From NCBI RefSeq assembly GCF_964355755.1, contig NC_092676.1, forward strand, positions 27,016,288-27,080,287: a DNA stretch of 64,000 nucleotides. Reading direction: 5' to 3'. The translations under genes were made by a program, and so were the position numbers. Position 1 is the first letter of the stretch. Each line of letters opens with the position of its first letter. Of the stretch, positions 1-13,303 are shown one piece after another. The stretch is from Antedon mediterranea. Taxonomy: Eukaryota > Echinodermata > Crinoidea > Comatulida > Antedonidae. The notes below the pieces were generated by a model, which did no database searches, was not told the DNA's origin, and saw only the letters and a list, made by a program, of their open reading frames with translations.

Positions 1-318
1 AAACATATGTGGATGGAAGCTCTATTCCATATTTTTTTTAGAAACGATGTACTTTTCCATAGTTGTAGAAGCTGTGGACTACAACAGAGTTCATTTATAA
101 TACAAAGGATATTAGAATCCACTGTACGAGTCATTATCCCCACTAATCCATATTATCAAAGCATAAGTCTCCTTATCCTAAGTACTTTAATCCGTAATCT
201 AATTAGTATGGAGACATATGGAATGACAAATGTCATAATAAAATAAATGGCATTACTTAAATCACAGAAAAAATTTCTCTGTGCTTAAAACAACTGCACA
301 ATAGCTAATTATATATAT

Positions 319-545
319 GTGTACTGTATATACAGTATCATAGGTGAATTCTTGATACAGTGGAAAATACATATCACATGTGACATGTGTATCTATAATT
401 TGTGTGGTATCATTGGAAAATTCATGTTACAGTGTGACACATATATCACATGTGAAATCTGTATCTATAATTTGTGCAGTATCATAGGAAAATTCATACA
501 GTGTGACATATGTATCACATGTGACATCTGTATCATAGGTCATCG
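319..545. repeat. Local tandem repeat, about 70-bp unit, three copies
   Basis: CACATGTGACAT(G/C)TGTATC starts at 375, 447 and 516, with ATAATTTGTG and GGAAAATTCAT between. The palindrome TCACATGTGA is the core. A related piece (TATCACATGTGACACCTGTA) occurs alone near 26263. The 91-codon ORF across the array is a repeat translation. Confidence 0.8.
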
Positions 546-1999
546 TGTGAATGATATAGATGTGATAAAATATGTATTTAAGCTAAAAAATTAATAGTTA
601 TTAAATAAATAAATGGGATAAATTATATCATTACATTTGTCCTTTTTTGACAATCGCACAAATCTATCACAAAGAAGATCTTTTTTATTTGAAATAAATA
701 TTTTGCAACATTTGAGGACGCATACAATTAAGAAGCTTTTACTGTGATTCTTTTTCAAATAACATAATCTATACATTCAGACAAAATGTATAATGATCCT
801 TTTATAAATATATAGATCAACTACTTATTGGACAATCTCGCATTAATAGAAGTCACTGAGCAATATTATACAGAATATACATTTCAATTTATAGGAAAAA
901 ATTGTACAGTACTGTATATTTTTGGAAAAAAAAACAATTATTAAACGTTTTTGTTTCTATCAAGTCATCAACATTTTATAATGATTATATTAAACTCCAA
1001 TTAAATTTATAAAAAAAAATATTTCTAATATGTTATTCTAAATTATTATGTAACTGAACTAATTTATTTTAAAAAATTATTTCTAATATGCTATTCTAAT
1101 ATGAAGGTATTCAAATTAATTGAGCGAAGATATTTCTGTATGATTTATTAGAAAATGTACACATAATTCAACATCATAAAAAGCAATAATATATAATTCA
1201 TTTCTATTCCCTCCAAGACTGACTACATCTTGGAGCCTATTTTAATAGTTGAATGACCGAGCTAAAACATGAGCCTCTGTCTTGCAAATGTATTTTTAGA
1301 ATCTTAATTAGAAGTAAAAAACATTCAAGTCCATGTGGCCGCATCACAAATGACCATCTAATCAAGTAGTAGAGAGGAATTGAATATCTTGTCCGCTAAG
1401 ATAAAGTCCAGCACAAGGAGTATGCTATTAAGTATTATATTCTCAAGTCAATGATTCGCTTAACAATAAATCCTTATACTCCCGCGAGAAAATACGGATA
1501 ACTAATGGCAGTGATTTCTCTAATGTAAACTTTAAGGCTCCACGTTAGAAGGTGATAAATGACGTTTGTCTATTTATTTATTGTTTAACATTTTGCAATG
1601 GGGTTTATGATTTCATGAACGTGCCTCAATGTTTAACATCTTAATGTTTTAGACTGCCTGCATGAATACAGTGGATTTAAAGTATTTGAAGATGGCAATG
1701 ATACAGAAAATAATATTGGCATTTAGAAAAGAAGTTGAAAATGATGTTGATCATAATTTCATTGTTGATGTGTAGTGGTGTTACAAAATTTGCAATTTGG
1801 GAGATATTTTGTTTTGGTAAACTATATTTTAAAAAACAGTAAGATATATTTTCAAACTTCAATGCAATAATTGGCCATAAAATAACCTTTTGGACAGAGT
1901 TCACTGGAAACGAAGTCATCTGACCATCCAGTGCATCACCGGTCATTAGGACATCTGCTATCTCTTATATGGGATAGGTGACCAATGGACAACGCATAT

Positions 2000-2265
2000 T
2001 TATGAGGTTTATGATATAGTTTTATCCTGACGACTGGGAAAATTGTGAAAAAAAATTGCTGATAAATAATGGTAATTGGCCTTCATGGGTCAAGTGTGTG
2101 TTGGTCAACAAAAGCATTGTTTTGGATTTATTAATAAATGGGCATTAGTAGAGATTATAGTTAATCTTGACCACTGGATAATGTGCAAAAGAAACTGGTA
2201 GTTGGCCTTCATGACTCCAGCTTGCACAGCTAAGGAGGATTGTTTTTTAGATTAATATTATGAAA
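2000..2265. repeat. Diverged tandem duplication, about 140 bp
   Basis: Both halves carry ATAGTT(T/A)(A/T)TC.TGAC.ACTGG, then TTGGCCTTCATG and GGATTGTTTT-like ends. They are strongly diverged, so the event is old. Confidence 0.45.
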
Positions 2266-3088
2266 TATGTGGGTTTTTCAGTTTATTTCTAATAGGTCCA
2301 GATATGATAGTTGATCAAACAAAAATTGAATATATTTTAATTAATAGTATAAGCAGTCATTAGAATTAATAATATTAAATAAATATATAATTTTTAAAGG
2401 ATTTAGTATCAGAAAAATATGTTAAATTGTACAAATAAAATTGTTGCTATACTGTTACTGTACAGTATACAAATAATATGATTTCAACAACAAACTAATA
2501 AAATTAATAAATCTTCTTGTAATGAATAAATCAGTGTATCTATCACCAATTTAAACTGATTTCTACAGAAAAATATTATAAAAAACATAATCAAGAAGAA
2601 CAAATTTTTTATGATAGACTTTAACACACTTATCAATCATTCCATTTATCAAAAAGCCTAGATTTATTTATTGCCGAATAACTTGCTAACTGCGAAAATT
2701 AATCATTATGATCATTATTGTATACACAAATGCTTCTTTCAATTAAAGATAAATTATCTGAAGCATTTAAAATATGTCTCAATTAATTCAAAATAGAATA
2801 ATACACGATTCAATCATGGATTTCTCAAATTGATTTAAAGACGTCTGATTTGTTCTTCTAATTAAATATATTTTGTTACAATATGAAATATACCTAGAGA
2901 AAATTATTAATACATTTCTGTAACTAATATTGAAAGATATTGTCTATTGGGAATACCAACGTTTGTGTTGCGGAGTCTCTAGTATCTTGTGAATAGACAT
3001 TGAACAAGATAAAGTACTAGGATTGATGGACTATACAACATTCCACCTCCACAACCAAAAACTCTCCTTGTTAATCACTGCTGAAATA

Positions 3089-3297
3089 CAGTAGAACCTG
3101 TAGAAAAATGTCCACTTAAAAGGAAACCTCCTTCCACCCATATATTATACACTGTATACGTATGTTTGTTTAAATGCATTTAAATGAATGGAAACGAAAC
3201 GAAATGAAATATAATGGGCCCTAGTTTGTTTCACATAAAAGTGTCCCTTTACTAGGTGTTCCTTGAACATGAATACCCCAATGGAAGGGTTTCACTG
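3089..3297. mobile_element. pogo-like MITE (CAGTAGAACC ends, TA flanks)
   Basis: The element starts CAGTAGAACC and ends GGTTTCACTG, with TA immediately outside each end. Just inside are GTCCAC and GTGTCCC motifs that face each other. From memory, CAGT(A/G)(G/A)AACC ends with TA duplications are typical of pogo-type elements and their MITEs. There is no transposase frame. Confidence 0.6.
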
Positions 3298-5885
3298 TAG
3301 TAACAAACTATCTGTCCATCCTGTAACTGCCGCGTTACTCTACTGTTGGATACCTCCAGGGTTGGATATGTATGAAAAAAAAATGTGATTTTCACATATA
3401 AATATATAAATTGAATAATTATAAGCGACTTTCAGACATAACAGCACTAGAACGTTCCAATTTAAGTAAATGTTTGTTCAAGTATTAAATACCGTCAATC
3501 ATAATATAACCAGTAAACTATACTTCTTATCTAGAATAATCCATTTTTGCTAAGGAATTACCTTTGATTGAAATTAATGTTCATATTTGTGAATAAAAGA
3601 ATTTTTATTATTCACTTGCATGTTTTTAACTATAAAAGTAATTCTCTATTAACAATAAATCATTTGCTTTTTTGTTGCATTAAATTTTAATTAAATTTGT
3701 TATTTTTACTGAAGTGGTTAAATTTATTTGTTATTGCATAAATTGTTTTCAATTTAAATAACAATAACATGTATATATAATTTTAAAAAAATGTAATCAA
3801 AATTATAAAATAAAAATACGGCATAGAAATAAAAATTATTTAATAATATACTTAAAAAATTCCTTTTAATGTTTATGTTTGTGACAGATTTGCAACTAAT
3901 ATTTTTTGAGTAGTAAAGAAGTTATGAAACGAAAATGAAGCTGAAAGAATTCAATAGAGATATTGACTAGTAATTGCTTTGCAACTTTACAACAATTCTC
4001 TCATACAAGTTATTTGGCCATTTAGTGGACGTGATCGGGCAGTAATTCTCGAATGATTTGACGATGTAATCAGCATTTTTTAATGATCAAAAATCATTTA
4101 ACTGTTAATTACACTATCTGCCAGTCATTTAGACATATCACGTTCTTTATGTGTTCTGTAAAACCCTAAAGAATTGATAAAAAGTAACGCTAGTATGACA
4201 CGCAATTTTCGCCCAACCCATTTTACAGCTCTCTGGTGATTGCCTACTCCGCAAGGAACGTCACGATAAAATACCAATGCTCGTAGAACACCCTTGACTT
4301 ATTTATGGCCGAGTATACTTGGATGAGAATCTGAAGATATTTTTGACGACAAATTCAGGACAAGAGCAACTTTGTGAAAGTTACTTTAATAAGCGTATTC
4401 TTCTGTAAATTTAAATTAATTAAAAATTAAATTATAGAAAAAAGAATAAAAAAATAAAAACATTTTAATGAGAATATTTAATGCCATTCCCTTCCCCAAC
4501 TCCCCTTAATTAAATTAGATAAAAAAATCAAAAATACGAATAAAAATGTTTTAATAATTAGAATAGTTAATGCCATATCACACCCCTTATTGTTAGTGGC
4601 CATCCTTATCAATGTATAGGATTCATCCTCTCTCCTGCCATTGGAGACATAAAAAGAAAACACACAATTATACTAGAATACATGGACATCTCTTCACATT
4701 ATGTTTGACTTCACTGAATGATATAATGCCTGAAATGGAGTATATTTTTGTCTTCATCAGAAAGCATAATAAACAAATAACTGGGGAGATATAAAAATGT
4801 TTGTATATTAAGACCTGGAAATGAAGCAATTTTTCCTTTCGACATTCGATATTGGACGATATAACATTTTATTGGCTCTCGCAAATTGCTATTTGTAATA
4901 GGACACTTGAATATATAACCTAACTGATGTTTAAAAAAAAACAAATGTTTAAGGGGAATCCTCTCATGTTCGCGTTCTAAAAATGCGTGGATATTCATTC
5001 CGAGGCATTTGTCGTGTATCATATCATATTTCGGTTGATATTGCGGATTTTATGTGATATTTTTAACGCAAAAGCTGTTCAACGTGTCTTGCCAATTACC
5101 AACTTCTCACCTTGTCGTTGTCATCAGAAATTTAAGTTCTTTGTAAATGGGAAAATAACAACAGACAACTTATCAAAAGACAAGTAGTGCGTAAATATAC
5201 ATTTCCTAAGAACTTTTTACGGCGCAGCGAATTATTTTAGTCATAAAGTCATTTTGATATTAACTGTCACCCAAATTTCAAGTACAGTTTGTACTAGCTA
5301 TTAAACTAGCAAACTTTATTAATGTTCTTTGTTTTATAAATAGCAATTTCTCTAAAGACAATTTAAGTAGGTAACAGAATTTTAGGGAGAAAAGTATGGA
5401 TACAAGAGTTAGAAAAGCTGGTTTAGAAGTGTTATTCTCATCTCATTTACTCCTTAGTATGATGATACTGTATATAAAATTAAACTACCAATAATTTAAG
5501 GATAAAAAAAAGTAGCATATTTTGAAGCCTTTGGTATTTTGCAACTGCAATTGGAATACTGTTAGCAGGGTATAGTGTTTTCATCAGCACGTCAAAAAGA
5601 GAACGCCCACTGGGCATATATGCACCAGACTAGGTATACTAGACAAAGATTAAATAAAAGAAAAGATGGTTCATAATTGATTAATAAAGCCTACACAAAA
5701 ACATTAATTGCTGACAGCCTAAATATAGAAATATACCTACAATAAGTCGTAATGTCATAAATTTCAAACCAAATCGCTGTGGGAGAAATGTACTAAAAAC
5801 ATTGCAAGTCATTTTTATTAACCCCTGCCTTTTCATGTATCGTGTTTTAACATACAGCAGTGATTGAACTGGAAGCTGAAGACGC

Positions 5886-6080
5886 TCAGTCTTGCGTATC
5901 GGATTTCGGGCTTGTTGGGTAAAACTGTTGGAATCTAGGGCTCGTTGAGATGAAGGTAACATCCATTACGAAAGAATTACATGTGCTCGGAGGCGTTTCC
6001 CGAAGAACTACGATATGATACGAATCAAGGACGTTCCCCAAAGCTAAAAGTTCACCAGCTCCCGATATTAACACATTCAA
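5886..6080 (-). CDS. Unrecognised 64-codon ORF in a less AT-rich patch (weak)
   Basis: The ORF opens with ATG straight after an in-frame TGA and runs MNVLISGAGELLALGNVLDS at its start, ending KSDTQD. Composition is near-even and codon third positions are mixed, unlike the AT-rich surroundings. A second frame starting at 5962 is also open for 93 codons and overlaps it, which weakens the coding case. There is no recognised domain. It may be an old transposon fragment or a conserved non-coding block. Confidence 0.15.
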   Translation of the reverse strand: MNVLISGAGELLALGNVLDSYHIVVLRETPPSTCNSFVMDVTFISTSPRFQQFYPTSPKSDTQD

Positions 6081-6895
6081 AGCACATACTGTTTATAAGA
6101 CTTAAGCAAAAGCCTGGATTTAGATATTTAAATCAAACAGATTAAATAATTATTAAAGTTAAGACTTTACTCGATGTAAATTGACATTTTATGGTGATAC
6201 TAAAGTAGTTTATACACATGAAATATAGTGTATTGTAATAAAATTCTTAGAGAAAATACAATGTAATCTTATATTGTCTTTGCAGTTCTTTAAAACTTTA
6301 AAGTCTTCAAAGTTTTAAACATGGTTTAAAATATAACAAATTAGGAAAAAATTAAAACAATTCAATTCAAACATTTTTTTTGGATACCATATAGTATTCA
6401 AATGAAAATTTATGCATTTAAATACAAACTTATTCCTAATATAAACATATAAAATAAATTTAAAATTTAATTCCAAGCATTTTTTAGCCAAATTTCAATA
6501 TGTAAGCATACAATTCAAAGAATGTTTAAAAAAATGAAAAAACTTATTTGTAATATAAAATTTAAAAATAAATAAAAAAAACTTAATTTCTAGAATTTTG
6601 GATTCAAATTTGAATATGTAAGCAAACAATTCAAAAAATGTAAAAAATTATTTTTCCATTATGTCTGGCGGCAAAAAAATCTACAAAAAGAACATCACAA
6701 GGAAAAAATAATTATATTGAGTGTCAAAATAAGACAAATGGGAATTTAGATAACACGTTTCTGGTAGCCCATTCTATCTGGGTTTATCGCTTGCTTATAG
6801 TCCCATCATTTTGAACGACAGGCATCACAACTAGGGTAGCCAACCTAGATGAAAAACATCTTCTGATGTAAATTCATTTTGCTGAATTATATTTA

Positions 6896-7762
6896 CCGTA
6901 TATTTCGGTGTATAAGTCGCACCTGTGTATAAGACGCACCCCCAACTGAGAGTAAAATATCGGTATTTTTTATATCGTCGATGTATAAGACGCACCTTAT
7001 ATTTCATCAAAACAATGTTTTTTTTAATTGTAATCAATATTATTGTAATAATATATTTTGTTATATCTACAACGGCGTCCTTTATTTAGGTTTTTTCTTA
7101 CCTAGGCTCGGCCGCGCCCAGCCTCAACAAGTTCTTTCTAACTTGTTTAAATTCATGAGTTTCGCCGCAACATCGAGTGCATGACCGTGTGTAACACGCA
7201 CGTGTGTGGGCTAGCCTCGCTCGATCATTTCGAGAGGGCGCACGTTTTCACGGACAATCGTATTCGATTAGTATCTATGTATCCGAGAAGTGTGTACGCT
7301 AGGTCCATGCTATAATCACCTGGAGAATATACTAGTCGAATACCGTACATCATGTGCCACCAAAAGAAGGGCTTGCGCTTGGAGTACGGCGATCGTGCGT
7401 ATAACTACTGTATAAATAAATACTATTCCAATCGTACGACGTAAACGTTTACAAATGGAATTTTATCGGAGCGCCATAATGAACAAATCTTTTCATCATA
7501 TTTAGTATAACATCATGCTAAAATGACTTGAAAACTAGGCCTAGGCAGAAGCAGGTTACCGTTACGTTAGTTAGTTACTGTAGCTAGGCCTAGCCTACTC
7601 AGGCTGAGCTCAGGCCTAGCAAACGAGGTGACGATAGCCTAGAATAGGCCTATGTACAATCTGTGTGGTGAGAGGCACTTATGTTCGGTGTATAAGACGC
7701 ACCCTTAATTTAGAGGTCAAATTTGCGTGTCAAAAGTGCGACTTATACACCGAAATATACGG
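6896..7762. mobile_element. Non-autonomous DNA transposon, 27-bp perfect inverted ends, copy 1
   Basis: The element begins CCGTATATTTCGGTGTATAA and ends with the exact reverse complement; the inverted match covers 27 bases. TA flanks each end, as expected for a TA target-site duplication. Shorter copies of the TATAAGACGCAC motif sit just inside both ends. The middle (about 7090-7300 and 7540-7640) is GC-rich and has no transposase frame. A second copy lies at 52085-52902. From memory, ends of this type recur in many animal genomes. The superfamily is not assigned. Confidence 0.85.
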
Positions 7763-9532
7763 TAATATTAAATTTAAAACTTGAAAATGAATAGTTGTTG
7801 ATACAAAAGAAAATTTATCTAAAAGAAAAGGATATATTTATTAACCAACAACAACATTTATTTAGAAAACAGTTCATAAAATAAAAACAGCATACATTAA
7901 AAACAATAACTTAAAATATCAACATTATATAAGAAATGTTTTCAATTGTTAAAACATGTAAGCGACTATTATAATCGGTTTGCTTTTTAAAATTATCGGA
8001 ATGATTTCATTGGAAAATAAAGGCTAGGGTAAAAATTGTATCTGTTTAATGGGTTTTCTATTAAAAATTATTTATGAATATTATAGAGGTTGCCATTGGT
8101 GGGTTTCTTCTCATGTGTGTTGTGTTTACAAGATTTGTTGTTTGATGTTGCCCTTAATTTCTTCCCATGAACGCTATTTGCTATAAACCTTATAGAATAA
8201 ATCTATATTTATTTTGTGTTATGATAAGTCTATTTCGTGCCTAGCTTACCTGGATACCAATACCACTGTTGGTTTGTGTAATTTAATGACTATATACTGA
8301 AAATGTTTTAAAATTATTTTGTCCTTTTATGAATGTTTCTTACTAATTTTTATGTATGTATTCAACTAATTTTATAAATATATGTATGGCCTTAGGGCTA
8401 TTTTACTGGATTGTGGCAATAAACAATATATTAAAATTAGTATATGATCTCTATGGTAGTAATAGTTTAATAATAAAGATTTTAATACAAAATTAGTAGA
8501 AAAAAAGAAAGTAGGTCTCAAATACTTGAATAAAAAAACTAGAAATTTGCACATAAAGCATCCTTTTTAATTAAGTATTTTGATAAATTGACAGTACAAC
8601 AAGAGGAAAACATTAGTATTTCTTTACGAGGAAAACATAATGTGATTGACTTGTAACTATTTAAAATAGCTATTATATATTTAAAATATAATCGTTTGTT
8701 AAATTGGCTCAATACAGTGATAAGTTCATAAGTATAGAAATGACGATACAACGTTTCACCTTGACCTATTTATGGCTTTGTCCGTTACAACCAAGGGTTA
8801 GTCATTAAATTGCATAACCGCCTTTATCAAATATTGTACACAATTACAAATATTATTGAATGCGAGTTTTCGATCATGCATTCATTTAAAATAAAATTAG
8901 AACAGCATTTAGTATTATTTTAATGGTTGGATAAGTTTATTAAACGTGCGTCCATACAGGAAATTGTTCTTTTAAAAGTAAAGAAAACTAAAATGTCAAT
9001 CTTCATCAGAGAGGTCATTCATTTCTAATAAAACATTTTAACAAAGAAATATTGACATATTTTTTCTATTATATTACAAATTATATTGTTTACAATCTGT
9101 TTTTTAAGGGAATTACCATTTTTATCTTTTATATTTTTATAAATTTTCTACATTTTGATACAAAAGTTTAATTCATAAATTGTGATATTTTTTATCAATT
9201 TTGAATGAGTAATTCGAAATAGAATTTTTTTGCTAGAAGTAGGATACTTTGAAAATTTATTACTTCATTTATTAACGTTCATTAAACTTTTGTCTTTATT
9301 TTTTTTTGGGATGCGTTCCCTAGAAAGATGTACGAGGTGATAATTTATAGATAGAAAAATTGTTGTAATAAAAAAGTAAATAAAAATATAATTCGAATAT
9401 AATCTGAGAAATTTCTTTTTAGTGGTACACATAAATAATATGTTATATATTCACCAGCTTTTTTTTATGATAAAATTTATCTTTCTATAAAAATATATTG
9501 ATATATAGGTACTGTACAGTATCATATAATAC

Positions 9533-9694
9533 AAGCTGTCTATACTATCAAACTACTTTGACAACAAAAGTATGATGTACCCAACAAATATGGTAGTGAT
9601 ATGCCCAAATATGGTAGTAATATGACATCATCATGTCCATATGGGCACATCACATTTTTTTGTCACATGAAGTTCGATAGTGTAGACAAGGCTT
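9533..9694. mobile_element. MITE, CTGTCTACACTATCAAACT family, copy 1
   Basis: Inverted ends read AAGC..TGTCTA.ACTATCAAAC and GTTCGATAGTGTAGACAAGGCTT. The interior carries the family block with ATATGGTAGTGATATG repeats (two here), then GACATCATCATGTCCATATGGGCACATC. There is no ORF. Confidence 0.8.
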
Positions 9695-11590
9695 AACACT
9701 ATACAACAACAAACGAAAACAAACTATTAAAAAAAATATTTATCATGTTTAATCTTGGACGGTGTGGACACAGGGCAGTTGCCACATACGTTTTGTTTTT
9801 CAGTAGCCCACTGATATTTAAAAACATTCTTTTTCAATAAAATCATCATTTAAAAAAAAAACAAACATGTAATTCTAAGATTAATCAATGGCTTACTAAT
9901 CCCAAATTAATCCACAGTGTATATTTTGTAGGATTATGCAGATTACTAAAGCTAGTGATCTGTGTTATCACCAGATTATAAGAGATTATCACAATTTCCT
10001 GATGCCTCAGGAGGATTCAATCATTTTCTATGATGAATGTTATCACATGTGATTAGTTGCAATATTAATATTATAATGTGCATTATCAACTCTTTGTTTG
10101 AAATTTGTATTAAACTTGGGATGCCACAAAGAAATTATGTCAAGTATTTTTAATGTCTCTTAAAAGTTTGTTAAATGTTTTTTTTTAAAATAATGTTTTG
10201 GTATTATGGAATGCCTTTGATGTCAAAATAAATCTGCAATAATTGAATCAATTATATTGATGTCAGATAGGATAAACAGAGTGGAAAAAGTTCCCCAAAA
10301 GAGTAAACTACACTAAACCTAGTCTGGTCTTTGCTTGCTATCCTTCTATCATTGTCTCCTTCATTTTTTATATTGTAAGTATATTTATGTTTGTTTATGA
10401 ATGAAAGAAATACATTTTATTTTGATTGATTAGTAACATTCACATTTCATGATTTTCAGTATTTGCATTGAAATGTTACAGATATTAAAAAACAGAAATA
10501 GAATAGAAAAAAATGTCTACATAGCTTGGGTTGACTGAAACCCAGATATGTAGATTTTTATTGTAAATGTTATCCCGAGGGATAAAAGCATGACTGAACA
10601 AAGATATGAAGAAGAATATATTGTAAATATTAACATTGCATAAGAACCAAGAAAAATAAGGAAATCGGTAAAATCAGCATTTATTACCAAATTATAAAAC
10701 TGTACATTAATTTTGAAAAATAATTGGAACTTAACGAATTTTGACAAATTGACAATGATTGTTTGGGAGAGTTCACATAGGTACGTGGACACAATGAAGA
10801 TCATGTAGGCGCAAAACAAGTGTCAGATGGTCCATCGCATTCGTGATTGGTCAAATTGGTGCTCTTATAATGTTGCGTTGAAGAGTGGGAACCAATCTTA
10901 TATATTGAAAACAAGCACTTATCATTATAAAATTTTACTTTACAAAAAAAATTATTTGTGATTAACGAATTACGACAGTACAAGTTAAAAAAAGATGCGT
11001 CTCTTCAACAAAATACTGACGTTGAACTTAGGCAAATAACAAAATTACCGGTAACCAAAATTATTTCTAAATTATCAAATTTTACTAATTTAGAAAATAA
11101 TTTGAGTTTAACGAATAATGACAGGATGAATTTAAAAATCATGCAGGTTGACAAGGAACTTTGAGGTGATGACAAGGATGGTGGAATTAATATGCGACTT
11201 TGGATGTGTTAACCAAACATGCTCCTGAAGCCACTGAAACATGATTTAACATCATGATTAAACGGTGACCGAAATGGAAAACATACTGACAGGTTTAAGT
11301 AAAGTAAATCCTATTAACTATTAGGTCCGTATATAAAGTTAATTACTGGGAAGTTTAATGGCAGTTTTATGCTAAAACCAAAACGAAGCAGTTTAATGTT
11401 GACAATTTTATTGCATAGGTTTTCATCACAATTTCTCTCTCTCTCTAGATTGAATCAACTTTCCTTTCTTATTAATCTACACGTTCGTTGTATTCACGGA
11501 GTTGAAGGGTTGTTAAATTGCAGAAATCAAATCACGGGATAATCGTAGTAATAACTCATAAATCTTTATTAATCTGACAACGAGAACGCT

Positions 11591-11818
11591 GTGAAGAAAA
11601 ACTCTTGCGATATCCGTATATTCGTCGGTCGCGAGACCACCCGTATTTTCATTAAACAATCATTCAACTTTGACTATTACGGCCGTAGTTTTGCAAACTT
11701 GCTGACGGATGGCGATTTAACGTTATATAAAAGTTCAATTTGCGAGGCTGATTCAGAAAGATTTAAGGTTGATGGGACATTAATAATAAGATATATTATG
11801 ATGTTGGTTGGTTTGTAG
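11591..11818 (+). CDS. Unrecognised 75-codon open stretch with coding-like composition (weak)
   Basis: The stretch lacks an ATG start (first codon GTG, with an in-frame stop just upstream). It reads KKNSCDIRIFVGRETTRIF early on and FANLLTDGDLTLYKSS in the middle. CpG dinucleotides and GC content are raised over about 150 bp compared with the flanks, which suggests an exon fragment or pseudogene. I see no clear acceptor or donor and recognise no family. Confidence 0.15.
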   Translation: MKKNSCDIRIFVGRETTRIFIKQSFNFDYYGRSFANLLTDGDLTLYKSSICEADSERFKVDGTLIIRYIMMLVGL

Positions 11819-12204
11819 CATTAATTTAAAAATGAATATATCCCTGTGATTTTATCAACTTGTAAAAAAAACACTGCTTTCAAATGTAAGATTCCTTCAT
11901 ATCTTTAATTTTACTAAAATTTAAACATTTCATAATGGGTATAAACTTTAGACATTTCATTTTCATTTTATTTATTTTGTCAGAAAAGAACAAATACATA
12001 TAAAACATAATATTTTTAATAATGTCTTTTTTTCAAATAACTTTTCCAAATCAGCAAAAGTATAAAATAAAAAATAGCTAACAATAAACTTACCTAGAAT
12101 GTCTAAATATAGTAAATAAATTTGACATTTTAATATTAATGACATTTCTGCAAATCATCATACAAGACAAGTCAAACAACAGTAAAATGGAAATAAAATA
12201 TTAT

Positions 12205-12275
12205 ATTCCGATGGGAATTGAACCCAAACCTTCAAAATAACAACCACATGCTGACTAGAATTCATGTGTTACTCG
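12205..12275 (-). pseudogene. Weak tRNA-like fragment, minus strand
   Basis: On the minus strand, TTCTAGTCAGCATGTGG (A-box-like) and GGTTTGGGTTCAATTCCC (B-box-like) stand at about the right distance. The GGAAATTCCC motif nearby recurs at 12288 and 12414. A SINE remnant is likely; a functional tRNA is not supported. Confidence 0.35.
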
Positions 12276-12586
12276 AGGTCTCCTGCAGAAATTCCCGTTG
12301 GAATACATTATATAAACATACATTGGATTATTTCTCAATAAAAGCAGTTCAAAAGCACTGGGACGGCAGATGACAAAAATTCATGTAGTAATATATTGAG
12401 GTATCCTGTGGAAATTCCCAATGGAATTATAGAAATTCTCCCTACGGAGTTACGTCTACAAATGTTGGATTCATTCTCTATTTTAGCAATGAAAAAACCA
12501 CTGATTGTAGATAAATTGTATATGAAATGTAAATGGCTAGAGTCTACCATGGATAGAGAAAATGTATATCAAATTGCAGGTAGAGT

Positions 12587-12754
12587 CTATCATAGACCAT
12601 AGAAAAATATCTATCATAGACCATAGAAAAATATCTATCATAGACCATAGAAAAATATCTATCATAGACCATAGAAAAATATCTATCATAGACCATAGAA
12701 AAATATCTATCATAGACCATAGAAAAATATCTATCATAGACCATAGAAAAATAT
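12587..12754. repeat. 24-bp minisatellite, seven units
   Basis: The unit CATAGACCATAGAAAAATAT plus CTAT repeats seven times with almost no change. Because 24 is a multiple of three, it reads as IIDHRKIS repeats on plus and MVYDRYFS on minus without stops. Half-matching flanks (AT.AAATTG.AGGT) bracket the array. Confidence 0.95.
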
Positions 12755-13140
12755 ACATCAAATTGGAGGTGAAAAAGAACAGAAAGTCTGGTAGAACTAG
12801 CTTTTAAAATCATAGAAACATACAATTGTTAAAGTGCGATCAAAACTGTAAGTGAACATTGGTTAAACCATGGAAATCTCAATAAAAATGTTATATAAAT
12901 CAGAAGAAGATAATAAATTTAAATAGATGAATGCAAAAGATAAATAGCTGATATTTAAAAGTAAGATGATCAAAAGATAAAGAGAGAATATAAAGAAAGA
13001 AAATGATTGATAAATAAGAGTATTTCAGATTTACAATACTGTCAATCAAATACTATTCATATGTGCTAAAATGAAAAATATTTCATATAAAATGTATTAT
13101 TAATATATATATAATTATATATATAATAATATATATTATT

Positions 13141-13303
13141 CACTTGCACTGATGAAGGGCTAGTGTTGCCCGAAAGCTCTGCTAACTTTTCTGGCTGTTT
13201 ATTTTATCGTTTTGATTTAGCTTTTCGCTTTTTATTTTTGTATCTCCATTGAGATCCAGCCACTGATACCCACAGCATTGTCATTTTTTTCAGTAATTTG
13301 CCT
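13141..13303 (+). mobile_element. Penelope-like terminal fragment, copy 1 (family assignment tentative)
   Basis: This 163-bp block begins CACTTGCACTGATGAAGGGC and is almost identical to 14942-15105. It contains CTGATGA, a GGGC/GCCC stem and CGAAAGC in the order of a hammerhead ribozyme core, followed by T-rich sequence and a small ATCTC/GAGAT hairpin. TA-rich microsatellite flanks it on both sides. From memory, such GATGAAGG...CCGAAA tails are common in Penelope-type retroelements. No reverse transcriptase frame is present. Confidence 0.5.

Noticed and set aside
4711-5022. 103-codon minus-strand ORF starting MIHDKCLGMNIHAFLE
   Set aside because: It has an ATG and some protein-like stretches, but no domain, splice sites or composition shift strong enough to call.
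6831-7184. Short ORFs across the 0.8-kb transposon ends
   Set aside because: They lie in the inverted terminal regions, differ between the two copies and show no transposase motif.
8244-8290. 47-bp minus-strand open stretch between TTTTCAG and GTAAGC
   Set aside because: It cannot follow the receptor exon at 21685-21781: the required phase meets a stop at once. Too short to support alone.
10958-11164. 68-codon plus-strand ORF rich in Lys, Asn and Leu
   Set aside because: The residue bias is what AT-rich non-coding sequence gives, and it has no ATG at its start.
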